Source: LMUY01 sp965198565
GTDB lineage: Bacteria; Pseudomonadota; Alphaproteobacteria; Acetobacterales; Acetobacteraceae
Assembly: GCA_965198565.1 (NCBI GenBank)
Contig: OZ240665.1
Span: 2,604,001 to 2,668,000, forward strand
Reading direction: 5' to 3'
Length of the DNA: 64,000 nucleotides
Shown: one piece after another, positions 26,172 to 34,820 of the stretch
Numbering within the stretch: the stretch's first letter is position 1
How the letters are laid out: each line of letters begins with the position of its first letter
Translations under genes and position numbers: made by a program
Notes under the pieces: model-generated
What the model was told of the DNA's origin: nothing
Databases searched by the model: none
Seen by the model: the letters and a program-made list of their open reading frames with translations, nothing else

Positions 26172-28490
26172 ATGCCCGCCACTCTCCCATTAAGGCTGCG
26201 TGTCACGGCCCTCATCGGCCAGAGCCTGCGTCGACTCGAGGATCAGCGTTTCCTCACCGGCCAGGGTCGCTACATGGCCGATCTGCGGCGCCCGGGCGAA
26301 GTCGTGCTCTCGGTGCTGCGCTCGACCCACGCCCATGCCCGGGTGCGCGCGATCGACACGGCGGCGGCCCGCGCCATGCCCGGCGTGCTGGGCGTGTTCA
26401 CCGCGGCGGACCTGGCCGGGCTGGGCCCGATTCCCTGCACCACCGCCGTGGCGACCGACGGCCCGATGCATGTGCCGCCGCATGACGCGCTGGCCAGCGA
26501 CCGGGTGCGCTATGTCGGCCAGCCGCTGGCCTGCGTCGTGGCACTGACCAGCCATCAGGGGCAGGACGCGCTGGAGCAGGTGTTCGTCGACTACCAGCCG
26601 CTCCCCTGCGTGACCGAGGCCGCCGACGCGCTCGCTCCCGGCGCTCCGCTGCTGTGGGAGAGCGTGCCGGGCAACCGCGCCTTCACCTTCCGCAAGGGCG
26701 ACCCCGCTGCCGTCGCCGCGGCAATCGCCGGCGCGGCGCATGTCGTCTCGCTCAGGCTGGTGAACAACCGGGTCATCGTGGCGCCGCTGGAGCATCGCGG
26801 CTGCCTCGCGGAATACGACCCGGCGACGCAGAGTTTCCTGCTCCTGCTCTCCGGCCAGGGCGTGCACGGTATCCGGCGGGACCTGGCGGAGGCGGTGTTC
26901 CGCGTGCCGCTGGACCGGGTGCAGGTCGCCAGCCCCGATGTCGGCGGCGGGTTCGGAGTGAAGAACGGGCTGTATCCGGAGTATATCCTGGCGCTCTGGG
27001 CCGCCCGGGCGCTGGGCCGGCCGGTGCGCTGGGCGTCCGGGCACGGCGAAGATTTCGTCTCCACCGCGCATGCCCGCGACAACCTCACCGTGGCCCGGCT
27101 GGCGCTGGACGCGGCGGGGCAGTTCCTGGCGCTCGACATCGATACGGTGGCCAACATGGGGTTCGCCATGGCGACCGGCGGCCCCGGCAGCTCCACCAAC
27201 TCGCCCTGGCGCGCGGCCGGCGCGGGATACGCCATTCCCGCCATCGCCATGACCGTGCAGGGCGCCTTCACCAACACGGTGCCGATCGACGCCTATCGCG
27301 GCGCCGGCAAGCCGGAGATGAACTACCTGGTGGAGCGGCTGGTCGACGAGGCGGCGCAGATCGCCGGGTTCGACCGGGTAGCGCTGCGGCGGCGCAACCT
27401 GGTGGCCACGCTGCCGTATCGCACCGCTGCCGACACCTTGATCGCGGACGGCCGGTTCGCCGCCAATATCGACGCGGCGCTGGAGTCCGCGGACGCAGCG
27501 GGGTTCGCAGAACGTCGGGCCGCGGGCACCCTGCCGCGAGGGCTGGGCGTCACGTGCTTTCTCGAGACCGCGCGCGGCCCGGCGGGCGAAGGGGCGGAGG
27601 TGCGGTTCCTGCCCGGCGGGCGGGTGAGCATCCATCTCGGCACGCAGTCCAACGGGCAAGGACACGAGACCAGCTTCCCCCAGATCGCCGCCGACTGGCT
27701 CGGCGTGGCGATCGAGGCGGTGGACTACCTGCAGGCCGACACCCGCACCGTGCGGGACGGGCAGGGCCATGGCGGCGCGCGCTCGCTGCACATGGGCGGC
27801 ACCGCGCTGGTGCGGGCGATGGAGGCGGCGCTGGCCAAGGCGCGCCCGATCGCCGCCAGGTTGCTGCAGGCCGGCGAGGTGATGTGGCAGGGCGGCCGTT
27901 TCGTCGCCGGGGAGCGCAGCGTGGGCCTGTTGGAGGTGGCGCGCGAGGAGCCCGGCGCGCTCGATAGCTACGTCTGGAGCGACGAGGACCGCATCACCTT
28001 CCCCAATGGCTGCCACGTCGCCGAGGTGGAGGTGGACCCGGAGACCGGCGTCGTGCGCCTGCTGCGCTACACCGCGGTGGACGATTTCGGCGCGGTCGTG
28101 AACCCGCTGCTGCTGGAAGGCCAGGTGCAAGGCGGTTTGGCGCAGGGAATCGGGCAGGCGCTCACCGAGCGCACGGTCTATGACCCCGCGGCCGGTCAAT
28201 TGCTGAGCGGTTCGTTCATGGACTACGCGCTGCCCCGCGCCGCCGACCTGCCGCCGTTCGACTTGCAGTTCGTGGGCGAGCCGACGGCGGCCAATCCGCT
28301 TGGCGTGAAGGGGGCGGGACAGGCCGGGGCGATTGCATCACCGCCCGCCGTGATGGCTGCGGTGCTGGACGCGCTACGCCCGCTTGGGGTGGTTCACCTG
28401 GACATGCCGCTGACGCCGGAGCGGGTTTGGCGCGCAATCGTGACGGCCTCGCTTCCTTCTCCCTCTCCCTCTGGGAGCGGGCCGGGGTGA
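26172..28490 (+). CDS. Xanthine dehydrogenase/CO dehydrogenase family molybdopterin-binding subunit
   Basis: This is a large-subunit homologue of molybdenum hydroxylases (CoxL/XdhB type), about 760 aa, expected to bind molybdopterin cytosine dinucleotide. The N-terminal a/b hammerhead domain spans about 20-130 (RRLEDQRFLTGQGRYMADL). Molybdopterin motifs include SPDVGGGFGVKNG and the loop DAYRGAGKPE, of the form II type and not the VAYRCSFR of true CO dehydrogenase. The catalytic glutamate is expected in GVKGAGQAGAI. The final 13 residues are read from a palindromic repeat and are probably not ancestral. No FAD or 2Fe-2S subunit gene is next to it, which is unusual. The substrate is unknown. 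Confidence 0.85.
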   Translation: MPATLPLRLRVTALIGQSLRRLEDQRFLTGQGRYMADLRRPGEVVLSVLRSTHAHARVRAIDTAAARAMPGVLGVFTAADLAGLGPIPCTTAVATDGPMHVPPHDALASDRVRYVGQPLACVVALTSHQGQDALEQVFVDYQPLPCVTEAADALAPGAPLLWESVPGNRAFTFRKGDPAAVAAAIAGAAHVVSLRLVNNRVIVAPLEHRGCLAEYDPATQSFLLLLSGQGVHGIRRDLAEAVFRVPLDRVQVASPDVGGGFGVKNGLYPEYILALWAARALGRPVRWASGHGEDFVSTAHARDNLTVARLALDAAGQFLALDIDTVANMGFAMATGGPGSSTNSPWRAAGAGYAIPAIAMTVQGAFTNTVPIDAYRGAGKPEMNYLVERLVDEAAQIAGFDRVALRRRNLVATLPYRTAADTLIADGRFAANIDAALESADAAGFAERRAAGTLPRGLGVTCFLETARGPAGEGAEVRFLPGGRVSIHLGTQSNGQGHETSFPQIAADWLGVAIEAVDYLQADTRTVRDGQGHGGARSLHMGGTALVRAMEAALAKARPIAARLLQAGEVMWQGGRFVAGERSVGLLEVAREEPGALDSYVWSDEDRITFPNGCHVAEVEVDPETGVVRLLRYTAVDDFGAVVNPLLLEGQVQGGLAQGIGQALTERTVYDPAAGQLLSGSFMDYALPRAADLPPFDLQFVGEPTAANPLGVKGAGQAGAIASPPAVMAAVLDALRPLGVVHLDMPLTPERVWRAIVTASLPSPSPSGSGPG

Positions 28491-28492
28491 GG
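28457..28492. repeat. REP-like repeat overlapping the end of the molybdenum hydroxylase gene
   Basis: CTTCTCCCTCTCCCTCTGGGAGCGGGCCGGGGTGAG is a divergent copy of the dispersed repeat. It encodes the last codons and the TGA stop of the upstream gene. Confidence 0.65.
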
Positions 28493-28518
28493 GGCGGACT
28501 GCGGGTTCGGGCAGCGCG

Positions 28519-28551
28519 CCCTCACCCAACCCTCGTCCATAGGGAGAGAGC
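28519..28551. repeat. REP-like repeat, partial inverted copy
   Basis: GCCCTCACCCAACCCTCGTCCATAGGGAGAGAG is oriented opposite to the copy at 28457. The pair lies between the molybdenum hydroxylase and MBL-fold genes. Confidence 0.5.
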
Positions 28552-28661
28552 GTTTTAGGAGAGGGATGTCGTACGCCATCTGTTTGCGTGCCGAACTTGC
28601 TGCAGTGCAGTCCGTTGCAGGGTGACGGCAAGCGGGCCTCGACCCGAGGAGGAGACGGACA

Positions 28662-29540
28662 ATGGCACAGCAGGTTCCAATCGACCCGGCGGCGATTTTC
28701 GGCGCCCAGGAGGATGGCGGGGTTATCGGGTTGCTGCCGGATCTCGCGTATCGCCGTCTCGGTATCGTGAACGTGATCTTTGCCGGCAGCCCGGCTGGGT
28801 CACCCGTGCTGGTCGATGCCGGCCTGCCGGGGACCGCGCCGCTCATTCGCAGCGCCTGGGCCAGCCGGTTCGGCCGGGGCAGCAAGCCTGCCGCCATCCT
28901 GCTCACCCACGGCCATATCGACCATGTCGGCGGGCTCGAGGCGCTGCTGCAGGGGTGGGACGTGCCCGTGTATGCCCATCCCGACGAGTTTCCCTACCTG
29001 AATGGCACGGCGGCCTACCCGCCACCGGACACGCATGTGGGCGGCGGCCTGATGGCTCGGTTCGCCGGCCTGTTTCCACGGCAGCCGATCGACGTCAGCC
29101 GCTGGCTGCGCGAGCTGCCGAGCGATGGAACGGCCCCGCTGATGCCGGGCTGGCGCTGGTTGCATACGCCGGGTCACTCGGTGGGCCACGTGTCGTTCTG
29201 GCGCGAGTCGGACCGCTCGCTGATTGTGGGGGATGCGTTCATCACCACGGCGCAGGAGTCGGTGTATGCCGCGGCCACGCAGGAGCCGGAGCTGCACGGG
29301 CCGCCGATGTATTTCACGGCGGATTGGGAGGCCGCGGCGCAGTCGGCGCGGGCTTTGGCGCGGCTGCAGCCGGAACTTGCGGTGTGCGGCCATGGCCGGG
29401 CGCTGCATGGCGTGGGCCTGCGCACCGGATTGGACGTGCTCGCCGCCGACTTCGAGCGGGTGGCCGTGCCGGATAATGGCCGCTACGTGCTGAACCCGGC
29501 GCGCGCAGCGGATGGCTCGGCCTATGATCGGGGCCGCTGA
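28662..29540 (+). CDS. MBL-fold metallo-hydrolase
   Basis: The product is a metallo-beta-lactamase-fold hydrolase of 292 aa without a signal peptide. The metal-binding motif HGHIDHVGG (THGHIDH) is at about residues 84-92, followed by the distal ligands in TPGHSVGHVSF, IVGDAF and CGHGRALHG. This matches glyoxalase II or lactonase-like members. The substrate is not determinable. It follows the molybdenum hydroxylase gene by 171 bases and is followed by two strong hairpins. Confidence 0.88.
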   Translation: MAQQVPIDPAAIFGAQEDGGVIGLLPDLAYRRLGIVNVIFAGSPAGSPVLVDAGLPGTAPLIRSAWASRFGRGSKPAAILLTHGHIDHVGGLEALLQGWDVPVYAHPDEFPYLNGTAAYPPPDTHVGGGLMARFAGLFPRQPIDVSRWLRELPSDGTAPLMPGWRWLHTPGHSVGHVSFWRESDRSLIVGDAFITTAQESVYAAATQEPELHGPPMYFTADWEAAAQSARALARLQPELAVCGHGRALHGVGLRTGLDVLAADFERVAVPDNGRYVLNPARAADGSAYDRGR

Positions 29541-29573
29541 CCGGAGCGGCTTCGCGCGCCCCTAGAGCCTGAT

Positions 29574-29600
29574 CGCATCAGGTTGAAACAACCTGATGCG
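29574..29600. terminator. Perfect hairpin after the MBL-fold gene
   Basis: CGCATCAGGTTG and CAACCTGATGCG form a 12-bp perfect stem with an AAA loop, 33 bases after the stop codon. No T-run follows, so it could be a terminator or an extragenic palindromic repeat. Confidence 0.6.
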
Positions 29601-29624
29601 TGAATCAGCCTCTCAAACAAAGAG

Positions 29625-29668
29625 TTAGAGCATGATTGCTTCGCCTATCAGAAGCAATCATGCTCTAA
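29625..29668. repeat. 18-bp perfect inverted repeat hairpin
   Basis: TTAGAGCATGATTGCTTC and GAAGCAATCATGCTCTAA flank an 8-base loop. The symmetry with AA/TT ends makes it usable as a terminator in both directions between the convergent genes. The arms look like a dispersed alphaproteobacterial palindrome. Confidence 0.65.
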
Positions 29669-29670
29669 GA

Positions 29671-29716
29671 GCCCTCACCCCGATCCTCTCTCCCGTGTAG
29701 GACGGGAGAGAGGGAG
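29671..29716. repeat. REP-like palindromic repeat
   Basis: GCCCTCACCCCGATCC followed by CTCTCTCCCGT-GTAGG-ACGGGAGAGAG, a copy of the dispersed family. It ends 12 bases before the stop codon of the convergent unknown gene. Confidence 0.75.
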
Positions 29717-29727
29717 AAGCGTGCCAA

Positions 29728-30894
29728 CTAGTTCCAGACCGATGGAGGGACGGACTGCAGTTCGGAAGGCACCAGCGTGGCGACCGAGACATGCGGCCAG
29801 ATCAAGCCTTTGAAGTTGAGCAACACCGTCTGAACATACTGGATCTGGGTCGACGAGACCGTGATCTGCTTCGGCGCCGTGATGTCCTTCGGCGGCTGGA
29901 CCAGGAACTTCGTCACCGGCTCGCCCGGCGCTTTCGGCTTTTCGGCGTCGATGGTGAGGGCCGGGCTGCCGACCTTGAACACCGGCACAGTGATGGTGTG
30001 CTCCACCGTCTCGATCCAGAAGATTGCGGTCATCTGGGTGGCCTGGGCATTGGGGTTGGCGGCGGCGGCGTCGCCGAGCAGGAAGGCGATGTTGTCGGTG
30101 CCGCCCCCGAACAATGGCTTGGCGGGGCTGGTCGAGATGATGATTACGTCGGTGGCGGTGATTTTCTGACCGGCGATCCGGTTGCGCAGGACCACGGTTG
30201 GGTCGGTGATCATGGCCTGGGTGATGGTGCCGGCGGCGATGAAGCTGGTCAGGTCTTGCGGCAGGCGGGCGGTGTTCTCGTTGGTAGCGGTCTGGCTGGG
30301 GAACGGCACCTTGGCGCTGGTCGCGGCGACGAACGGGGTGATGTCGACCGCTGCAATCTGAGGCCCGCCGGCCACGTGCAGCGACGTGCCCTGGGCATTG
30401 ATCGTGGTGCCGTGCGGGATGGACGCCATGCGCACGAAGGTCTGGCCCTCGGCCGGGTCCTGCGTCGGCGCGACCGCCATCCACAGGCCGGGCTCCAGAT
30501 GGATGCCGACGCTCTTGCCGGGAATGGTCACGTCGCTGATGGATTGCAGGTATGGGACGCCGTTCAGGAAGGTGTCGGCTTGCAGCGTGCCGCGGTTTGG
30601 CACGGAGCCGAGGCTTGGCGAGAACGATAGCGTCTCGGAGGTGAGGTTCAGCTCGAGCACATTGTCCGAGGTCACCGGCTTTGGAAAGACGGTGGGGCTT
30701 TCCGGGTTATCCGGCCGGAAGATCGTGTTGAAACCGTTGCCGACGAAGGTTCCGGTGAATGCGGCCAATGGGCCGAGGGTTGGCGGCGCTGCAGATACGA
30801 CGGCCTCACCACCCAACTGGATCGTGTCGACGGCGTCGATCTTGAACCCGGCGGGCAGCTTGACGGCGGTGGACAAGGTCGAGAGATCGGCCAT
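29728..30894 (-). CDS. Conserved-looking protein of unknown function, 388 aa
   Basis: I do not recognise the family with confidence. The ATG at 30894 is preferred because GGAG lies 6 bases upstream, and the open frame extends further to 30993. There is no signal peptide or membrane span. The protein is rich in beta-type residues, Pro, Thr and Val. Segments such as FTGTFVGNGFNTIFRP, DNVLELNLTSETLSFS and FLNGVPYLQ look like a structured beta-sandwich. A second half carries IIISTSPAKPLFGGGTDNIAF and HTITVPVFKVG. The gene is isolated between a repeat cluster and nusB. Enzyme residues are not evident. Confidence 0.6.
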   Translation of the reverse strand: MADLSTLSTAVKLPAGFKIDAVDTIQLGGEAVVSAAPPTLGPLAAFTGTFVGNGFNTIFRPDNPESPTVFPKPVTSDNVLELNLTSETLSFSPSLGSVPNRGTLQADTFLNGVPYLQSISDVTIPGKSVGIHLEPGLWMAVAPTQDPAEGQTFVRMASIPHGTTINAQGTSLHVAGGPQIAAVDITPFVAATSAKVPFPSQTATNENTARLPQDLTSFIAAGTITQAMITDPTVVLRNRIAGQKITATDVIIISTSPAKPLFGGGTDNIAFLLGDAAAANPNAQATQMTAIFWIETVEHTITVPVFKVGSPALTIDAEKPKAPGEPVTKFLVQPPKDITAPKQITVSSTQIQYVQTVLLNFKGLIWPHVSVATLVPSELQSVPPSVWN

Positions 30895-31026
30895 TTTTGG
30901 CTCCATGTGTTCTCGTTCCCGATGCGGAACGCATGGAGACTTGATCCGATACCGCAATGGCTGCTGTATGTGCTGGATCACACTCTTGTTCACTGGGCCA
31001 TGATAAAAGTGAACGTGCCTACCAGG

Positions 31027-31500
31027 CTAGTCGAAATCACCCGCGCGGAGGGCGCGCGCCAGGCGGTCGAGCAGGCCATTGGCCATCCGCGGCTCGTCGC
31101 CGGTGAAGAAACCGTGCGCCACGTCGAGATATTCGTTGATCACCACGCGGGCTGGCGGGCCGTCCGCCATGGTGAGTTCGGCCCCAGCGGCGCGGAGCAG
31201 GGCGCGCAACACCGGGTCGAGCCGGGCAAAGGGCCATTCCGGCGGAAGCGCTTCGGCGACCAGCGCGTCCAACCGATCCTGCTGCTGCACTGCGGTGCGT
31301 ACGATGCGGCTGAACAGCGCCACGTCGGCGTCCGGCGCGCGCCCCTCCTCGAACCCGCCAGTGCCGGGCAGCTCCCCCAGGCGGTGGCGCACGAATTGGT
31401 CCAGCACCGTCTCGACCGCCTCGCCCGTCTGCTCCGATTGAAACAGGGCCTGCACCGCCGCCACCCGGCTGGCGGTGCGCGGCCGACCTTTGGCTGGCAT
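31027..31500 (-). CDS. nusB: Transcription antitermination protein NusB
   Basis: NusB binds boxA RNA with S10 (NusE) for rRNA antitermination. The product is 157 aa, all helical, with RTASRVAAVQALFQSEQTG at the N-terminus and ARVVINEYLDVAHGFFTGDEPRMANGLLDRLAR at the C-terminus. Its ATG overlaps the ribH stop (TAATG). It is the last gene of the glyA/rib cluster, the conserved ribH-nusB end. Confidence 0.95.
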   Translation of the reverse strand: MPAKGRPRTASRVAAVQALFQSEQTGEAVETVLDQFVRHRLGELPGTGGFEEGRAPDADVALFSRIVRTAVQQQDRLDALVAEALPPEWPFARLDPVLRALLRAAGAELTMADGPPARVVINEYLDVAHGFFTGDEPRMANGLLDRLARALRAGDFD

Positions 31501-31982
31501 TAGACCGCTCCGAGCCGGCGCGCCGCATCCACTTGGCGCAGCGCGGCCACCGCGGCCTCCGCACCCTTGTTATGCCCGTCCGGCCCGGAGCGGGCGACCG
31601 CCTGAGACAGCGTGTCCACGGTCAGCAACCCCGTGCCAAGCGCAAGGCCGTGCTGCAGCGCCACTTCCATCAAGCCGTGCATGCTGGCGGCGCAGATGAA
31701 TTCGTAATGGTCGGTCTCTCCTCGCACGACGCAGCCCAGCGCCACGAAGGCATCATAGGTCTCGGTGCCCCGCAAGGCGATGCGGATGGCCTGCGGCAGT
31801 TCGAACGCGCCGGCGACGTCCAGGATGTCGAACCGGGCGCCGGCCTCGGACAGGATGCGCTTGGCGCCGTCGGTCATGCCGTCCACCACCTCGCGATAGT
31901 AGGGCGCGCGCACCAGCAGGACGCGTGGCGGCGGCCCCATCACGGCGGGGGCGGTCGGCAGCGGTGCGTCCAGCGTGCTCAA
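31500..31982 (-). CDS. ribH: 6,7-dimethyl-8-ribityllumazine synthase
   Basis: RibH condenses 5-amino-6-ribitylaminouracil with 3,4-dihydroxy-2-butanone 4-phosphate. The product is 160 aa. It carries the family segments VDGMTDGAKRILSEAGARFDILDVAGAFELPQAI and VALGCVVRGETDHYEFI, and the catalytic histidine region with GLMEVALQHGLALGTGLLTVD. It overlaps ribB by 4 bases. Confidence 0.96.
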   Translation of the reverse strand: MSTLDAPLPTAPAVMGPPPRVLLVRAPYYREVVDGMTDGAKRILSEAGARFDILDVAGAFELPQAIRIALRGTETYDAFVALGCVVRGETDHYEFICAASMHGLMEVALQHGLALGTGLLTVDTLSQAVARSGPDGHNKGAEAAVAALRQVDAARRLGAV

Positions 31983-33103
31983 TCGGCCGCACCCTCGATG
32001 GAGAGTTGCTCGACGATGTTGAGCCCGTACGCTTCCAACCCGACCACCGCGCGCTGCGTGTTGGAGAGCAGGATCATGTCCTTGACGCCGAGATCGGTCA
32101 GGATCTGTGCGCCCACGCCGTAGTCCCGCAACGGCTGCACCGGGCGGGGGCTGCCGGCCATCAAGCGCACCCGTTCGGACAGCGACGTGGGGTTGGCCTC
32201 GCGGATCAACACCACCACGCCGTGGCCCGACTGCGCGATCATGCGCATGGCGCCGTGCAGCGCCGCCGGGTGGGAGCCGCCCAGCATGTCGCCCAGCAGG
32301 TCCACTGCGTGCATCCGCACCATTGGGGGCAGCCCGGAGGAGAGGTCGCCCTTCACCAGCACCAGGTGCTCGGCGTATTCCACCGTGTTGGCGTAGACGA
32401 ACATGCGCCAGTCGCCGCCCTCGATGCGGTGCAGCTCGCCCTCCTGCACGCGGCGGACCAGGCGCTCGGTGCGGCGGCGATGGGCGATCAGGTCGGCGAT
32501 GGTGCCGAGCTTGAGGTTGTGGTGCTGGGCGAAGGCGATCAGGTCCGGCAGGCGCGCCATGGAGCCGTCGTCGTTCATCACCTCGCAGATCACGCCCGCC
32601 GGGTTCAAACCGGCCAGCCGCGCGATGTCGACCGCGGCCTCGGTGTGCCCGGCGCGGATCAGCGCGCCGCCCTCGCGCGCCACCAGGGGGAACACGTGGC
32701 CCGGCGTGGTGATCTGCGCCGGCCCCATTTCCGGGTTGATGGCGACCGCCACGGTGTGGGCCCGGTCGTAGGCGGAGATCCCGGTGGTGACCCCCTCGCG
32801 CGCTTCGATGGAGACGGTGAAGGCGGTCTGGTGCCGGGCGCCGTTGGCTTGCGCCATCAGCGGCAGGCCGAGCGCCTCGACGCGGTGCCGGGTCAGGGCG
32901 AGACAGATCAAGCCGCGGGCGTGGCGGGCCATGAAGTTGATGGCGTCCGGGGTGGCGAACTGCGCGGGGATGACGAGGTCGCCCTCGTTCTCGCGGTCCT
33001 CGTCATCGACCAGGATGAACATGCGGCCAGCGCGCGCCTCCTCGATGATCTCGGCGGCGCTGGTGATGTAGTCGTGCAGGCTGGCCTGCTTCAACTCGCT
33101 CAT
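31979..33103 (-). CDS. ribB: 3,4-dihydroxy-2-butanone 4-phosphate synthase with degenerate RibA-like domain (RibBX type)
   Basis: The N-terminal half (about 1-205) is RibB, which converts ribulose 5-phosphate to dihydroxybutanone phosphate. It carries DDEDRENEGD and RAGHTEAAVDIARLAG. The C-terminal half resembles GTP cyclohydrolase II but lacks all three zinc cysteines: the SEC position reads AVD and the RCDCG region reads GSHPA. The QEGRGIGL loop is replaced by REANPTSL. It therefore should not hydrolyse GTP, matching the described RibBX variant of Proteobacteria. A separate ribA must exist outside the window. The ATG at 33103 overlaps the ribE stop as ATGA. Confidence 0.93.
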   Translation of the reverse strand: MSELKQASLHDYITSAAEIIEEARAGRMFILVDDEDRENEGDLVIPAQFATPDAINFMARHARGLICLALTRHRVEALGLPLMAQANGARHQTAFTVSIEAREGVTTGISAYDRAHTVAVAINPEMGPAQITTPGHVFPLVAREGGALIRAGHTEAAVDIARLAGLNPAGVICEVMNDDGSMARLPDLIAFAQHHNLKLGTIADLIAHRRRTERLVRRVQEGELHRIEGGDWRMFVYANTVEYAEHLVLVKGDLSSGLPPMVRMHAVDLLGDMLGGSHPAALHGAMRMIAQSGHGVVVLIREANPTSLSERVRLMAGSPRPVQPLRDYGVGAQILTDLGVKDMILLSNTQRAVVGLEAYGLNIVEQLSIEGAAD

Positions 33104-33723
33104 GCCCCATCTCCCCCCATGCTCGTCTCCCCGCGATAATCCACCAGGCGCGCGACGTAGCGGGCCAGGGTGTCGATCTCGACGTTCACCGGCGAACCGG
33201 GTTCGAGCTGCGCCAGATCGGTGTTCTCGAGCGTGTGCGGGATGATGTTCACGCCGAACGTGTCTGCCCCGGCCTCGTTGACGGTCAGCGAGATGCCGTT
33301 CAACGCCACGCTGCCCTTGGGCGCCATGAAGCGGGCCAGCGCCCTCGGAACGCGGATGGTGAACCGGGTCGAGCCGTTTTCCGGCGTTCGCTCGGCCACT
33401 TCGCCCACGCCATCGACGTGCCCGGCGACGATGTGGCCGCCCAGTTCGTCGCCCGCCCGCAGCGCCCGCTCCAGGTTCACTCGCGTGCCGGGCTGCCATG
33501 TGCCGAGCGTGGTCTTGGACAGGGTCTCGGCCGAGGCGTCCACCGCGAACCAGTCCGGGCCGACTTCGACCGCGGTCAGGCAGCAGCCGGAGCAGGCGAT
33601 GCTGGCGCCGATGGCGGGCGGCTGCGGCCAGGCTTGCTCCAGCACCAGCCGCATGTCCCGCCCGGTGGCGATTGGCTCGACGCTGCGGACGCGACCGACG
33701 GCGGTGATGATCCCGGTGAACAT
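33100..33723 (-). CDS. ribE: Riboflavin synthase alpha subunit
   Basis: This enzyme dismutates two molecules of ribityllumazine to riboflavin. The product is 207 aa, made of two tandem lumazine-binding barrels. It starts MFTGIITAVGRV, has IACSGCCLTAVEV, the LGGHIVAGHVDGVGEV pair and SLTVNEAGADTFGVNIIPHTLENT in repeat two. The N-terminal MFTGII motif confirms the start. It overlaps ribD by one base and ribB by four. Confidence 0.96.
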   Translation of the reverse strand: MFTGIITAVGRVRSVEPIATGRDMRLVLEQAWPQPPAIGASIACSGCCLTAVEVGPDWFAVDASAETLSKTTLGTWQPGTRVNLERALRAGDELGGHIVAGHVDGVGEVAERTPENGSTRFTIRVPRALARFMAPKGSVALNGISLTVNEAGADTFGVNIIPHTLENTDLAQLEPGSPVNVEIDTLARYVARLVDYRGETSMGGDGA

Positions 33724-34820
33724 CAGGCGGCGTCCCGTTGGTATTCCGTCAGCATATCGTCTCCTATCGCGCGCTGGGCGATCCGGGTGAAGCGCGGCAT
33801 GGTGGCCAACTGGGTCACGCCGAAGGCTTGGGCGGCGGGCAGTCCGTCGCCGCCCATCACGCTGGGGGCGTGGAACCAGGCGATACGATCGACCAGCCCG
33901 TCGCGCAACAACCCGGCGGCAAGTTTGGCGCCGCCCTCCACCAGCACGCGGGTGACGCCGGCCTCCGCCAGGGCGCGCAGCCCGGCCAGCAGGTCCACCC
34001 CGCGCTCGCCGCCGGCCACGTCGAACAGGCGCACGCCGGCGGTGGCGAAGGCTTCGGCGCGCGCCGGGTCGGCCCCGCTGCGGTGGATGATCCAGGTGGG
34101 GTCGGTGGCGGCGGTGGCGACCAGGCGGGCGGTGAGCGGGGTGCGCAGGTGGCTGTCCACCACGGCGCGCACCACGGGGCGGGTGCGATAGCCGGCGATG
34201 CGGCAGGTGAGCGCGGGGTTGTCCGCCACCGCGGTGCCGACGCCGACCAGCACCAGGTCGTGCTGTCCCCGCAGCCCATGCGCCGCCTCCCGCGCGGCCG
34301 GGCCGGTGATCCACTGGCTCTCGCCGGAGCGGGTGGCGATGCGGCCGTCCAGCGTGCTGGCGAGCTTGAGCGTGACCAGCGGGCGGCCGACGCGGATGCT
34401 GAGCAGGAAGCCCGCCTGCATCGCATCGGCTTCGTCGGTGAGCACGCCGGTGACCACCTCGATCCCAGCCGCCTGCAGATGCTCGATCCCGCTGCCGTCC
34501 ACCCGCGGGTCGGGGTCGCTGCCGGCCACGATCACCCGGGCGACGCCGGCTTCGATCAACGCCTCGGTGCAGGGCGGGGTGTGGCCGGTGTGGTTGCAGG
34601 GCTCGAGCGTGACATAGGCGTCCGCGCCTTTTGCTGCGGCGCCGGCCATGGCGAGCGCCTCGGTCTCGGCGTGGGGGCGGCCGCCGGGCGCGGTGCGGCC
34701 TCGGCCCACCACGCGGCCGCGCTGCACCACCACGCAACCGACCGAGGGGTTGGGCCAGGTGGTCCCCAGGCCGCGCCGGGCCAGGGCCAGGGCGGCGCGC
34801 ATGTGCGACGGGTCGATCAT
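33723..34820 (-). CDS. ribD: Bifunctional diaminohydroxyphosphoribosylaminopyrimidine deaminase/reductase
   Basis: RibD performs two steps after GTP cyclohydrolase in riboflavin synthesis. The product is 365 aa. The N-terminal deaminase zinc motif is HAETEALAMAG (residue about 50) with the LEPCNHTGHTPPCTEAL cysteines. The C-terminal reductase (about 145-365) has VTLKLASTLDGRIA and VLVEGGAKLAAGLL. It overlaps nrdR by ATGA. Confidence 0.96.
   Translation of the reverse strand: MIDPSHMRAALALARRGLGTTWPNPSVGCVVVQRGRVVGRGRTAPGGRPHAETEALAMAGAAAKGADAYVTLEPCNHTGHTPPCTEALIEAGVARVIVAGSDPDPRVDGSGIEHLQAAGIEVVTGVLTDEADAMQAGFLLSIRVGRPLVTLKLASTLDGRIATRSGESQWITGPAAREAAHGLRGQHDLVLVGVGTAVADNPALTCRIAGYRTRPVVRAVVDSHLRTPLTARLVATAATDPTWIIHRSGADPARAEAFATAGVRLFDVAGGERGVDLLAGLRALAEAGVTRVLVEGGAKLAAGLLRDGLVDRIAWFHAPSVMGGDGLPAAQAFGVTQLATMPRFTRIAQRAIGDDMLTEYQRDAA

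Noticed and set aside
26190..28199. 669-aa minus-strand frame within the molybdenum hydroxylase gene
   Set aside because: Shadow frame of a clear forward gene with domain motifs.
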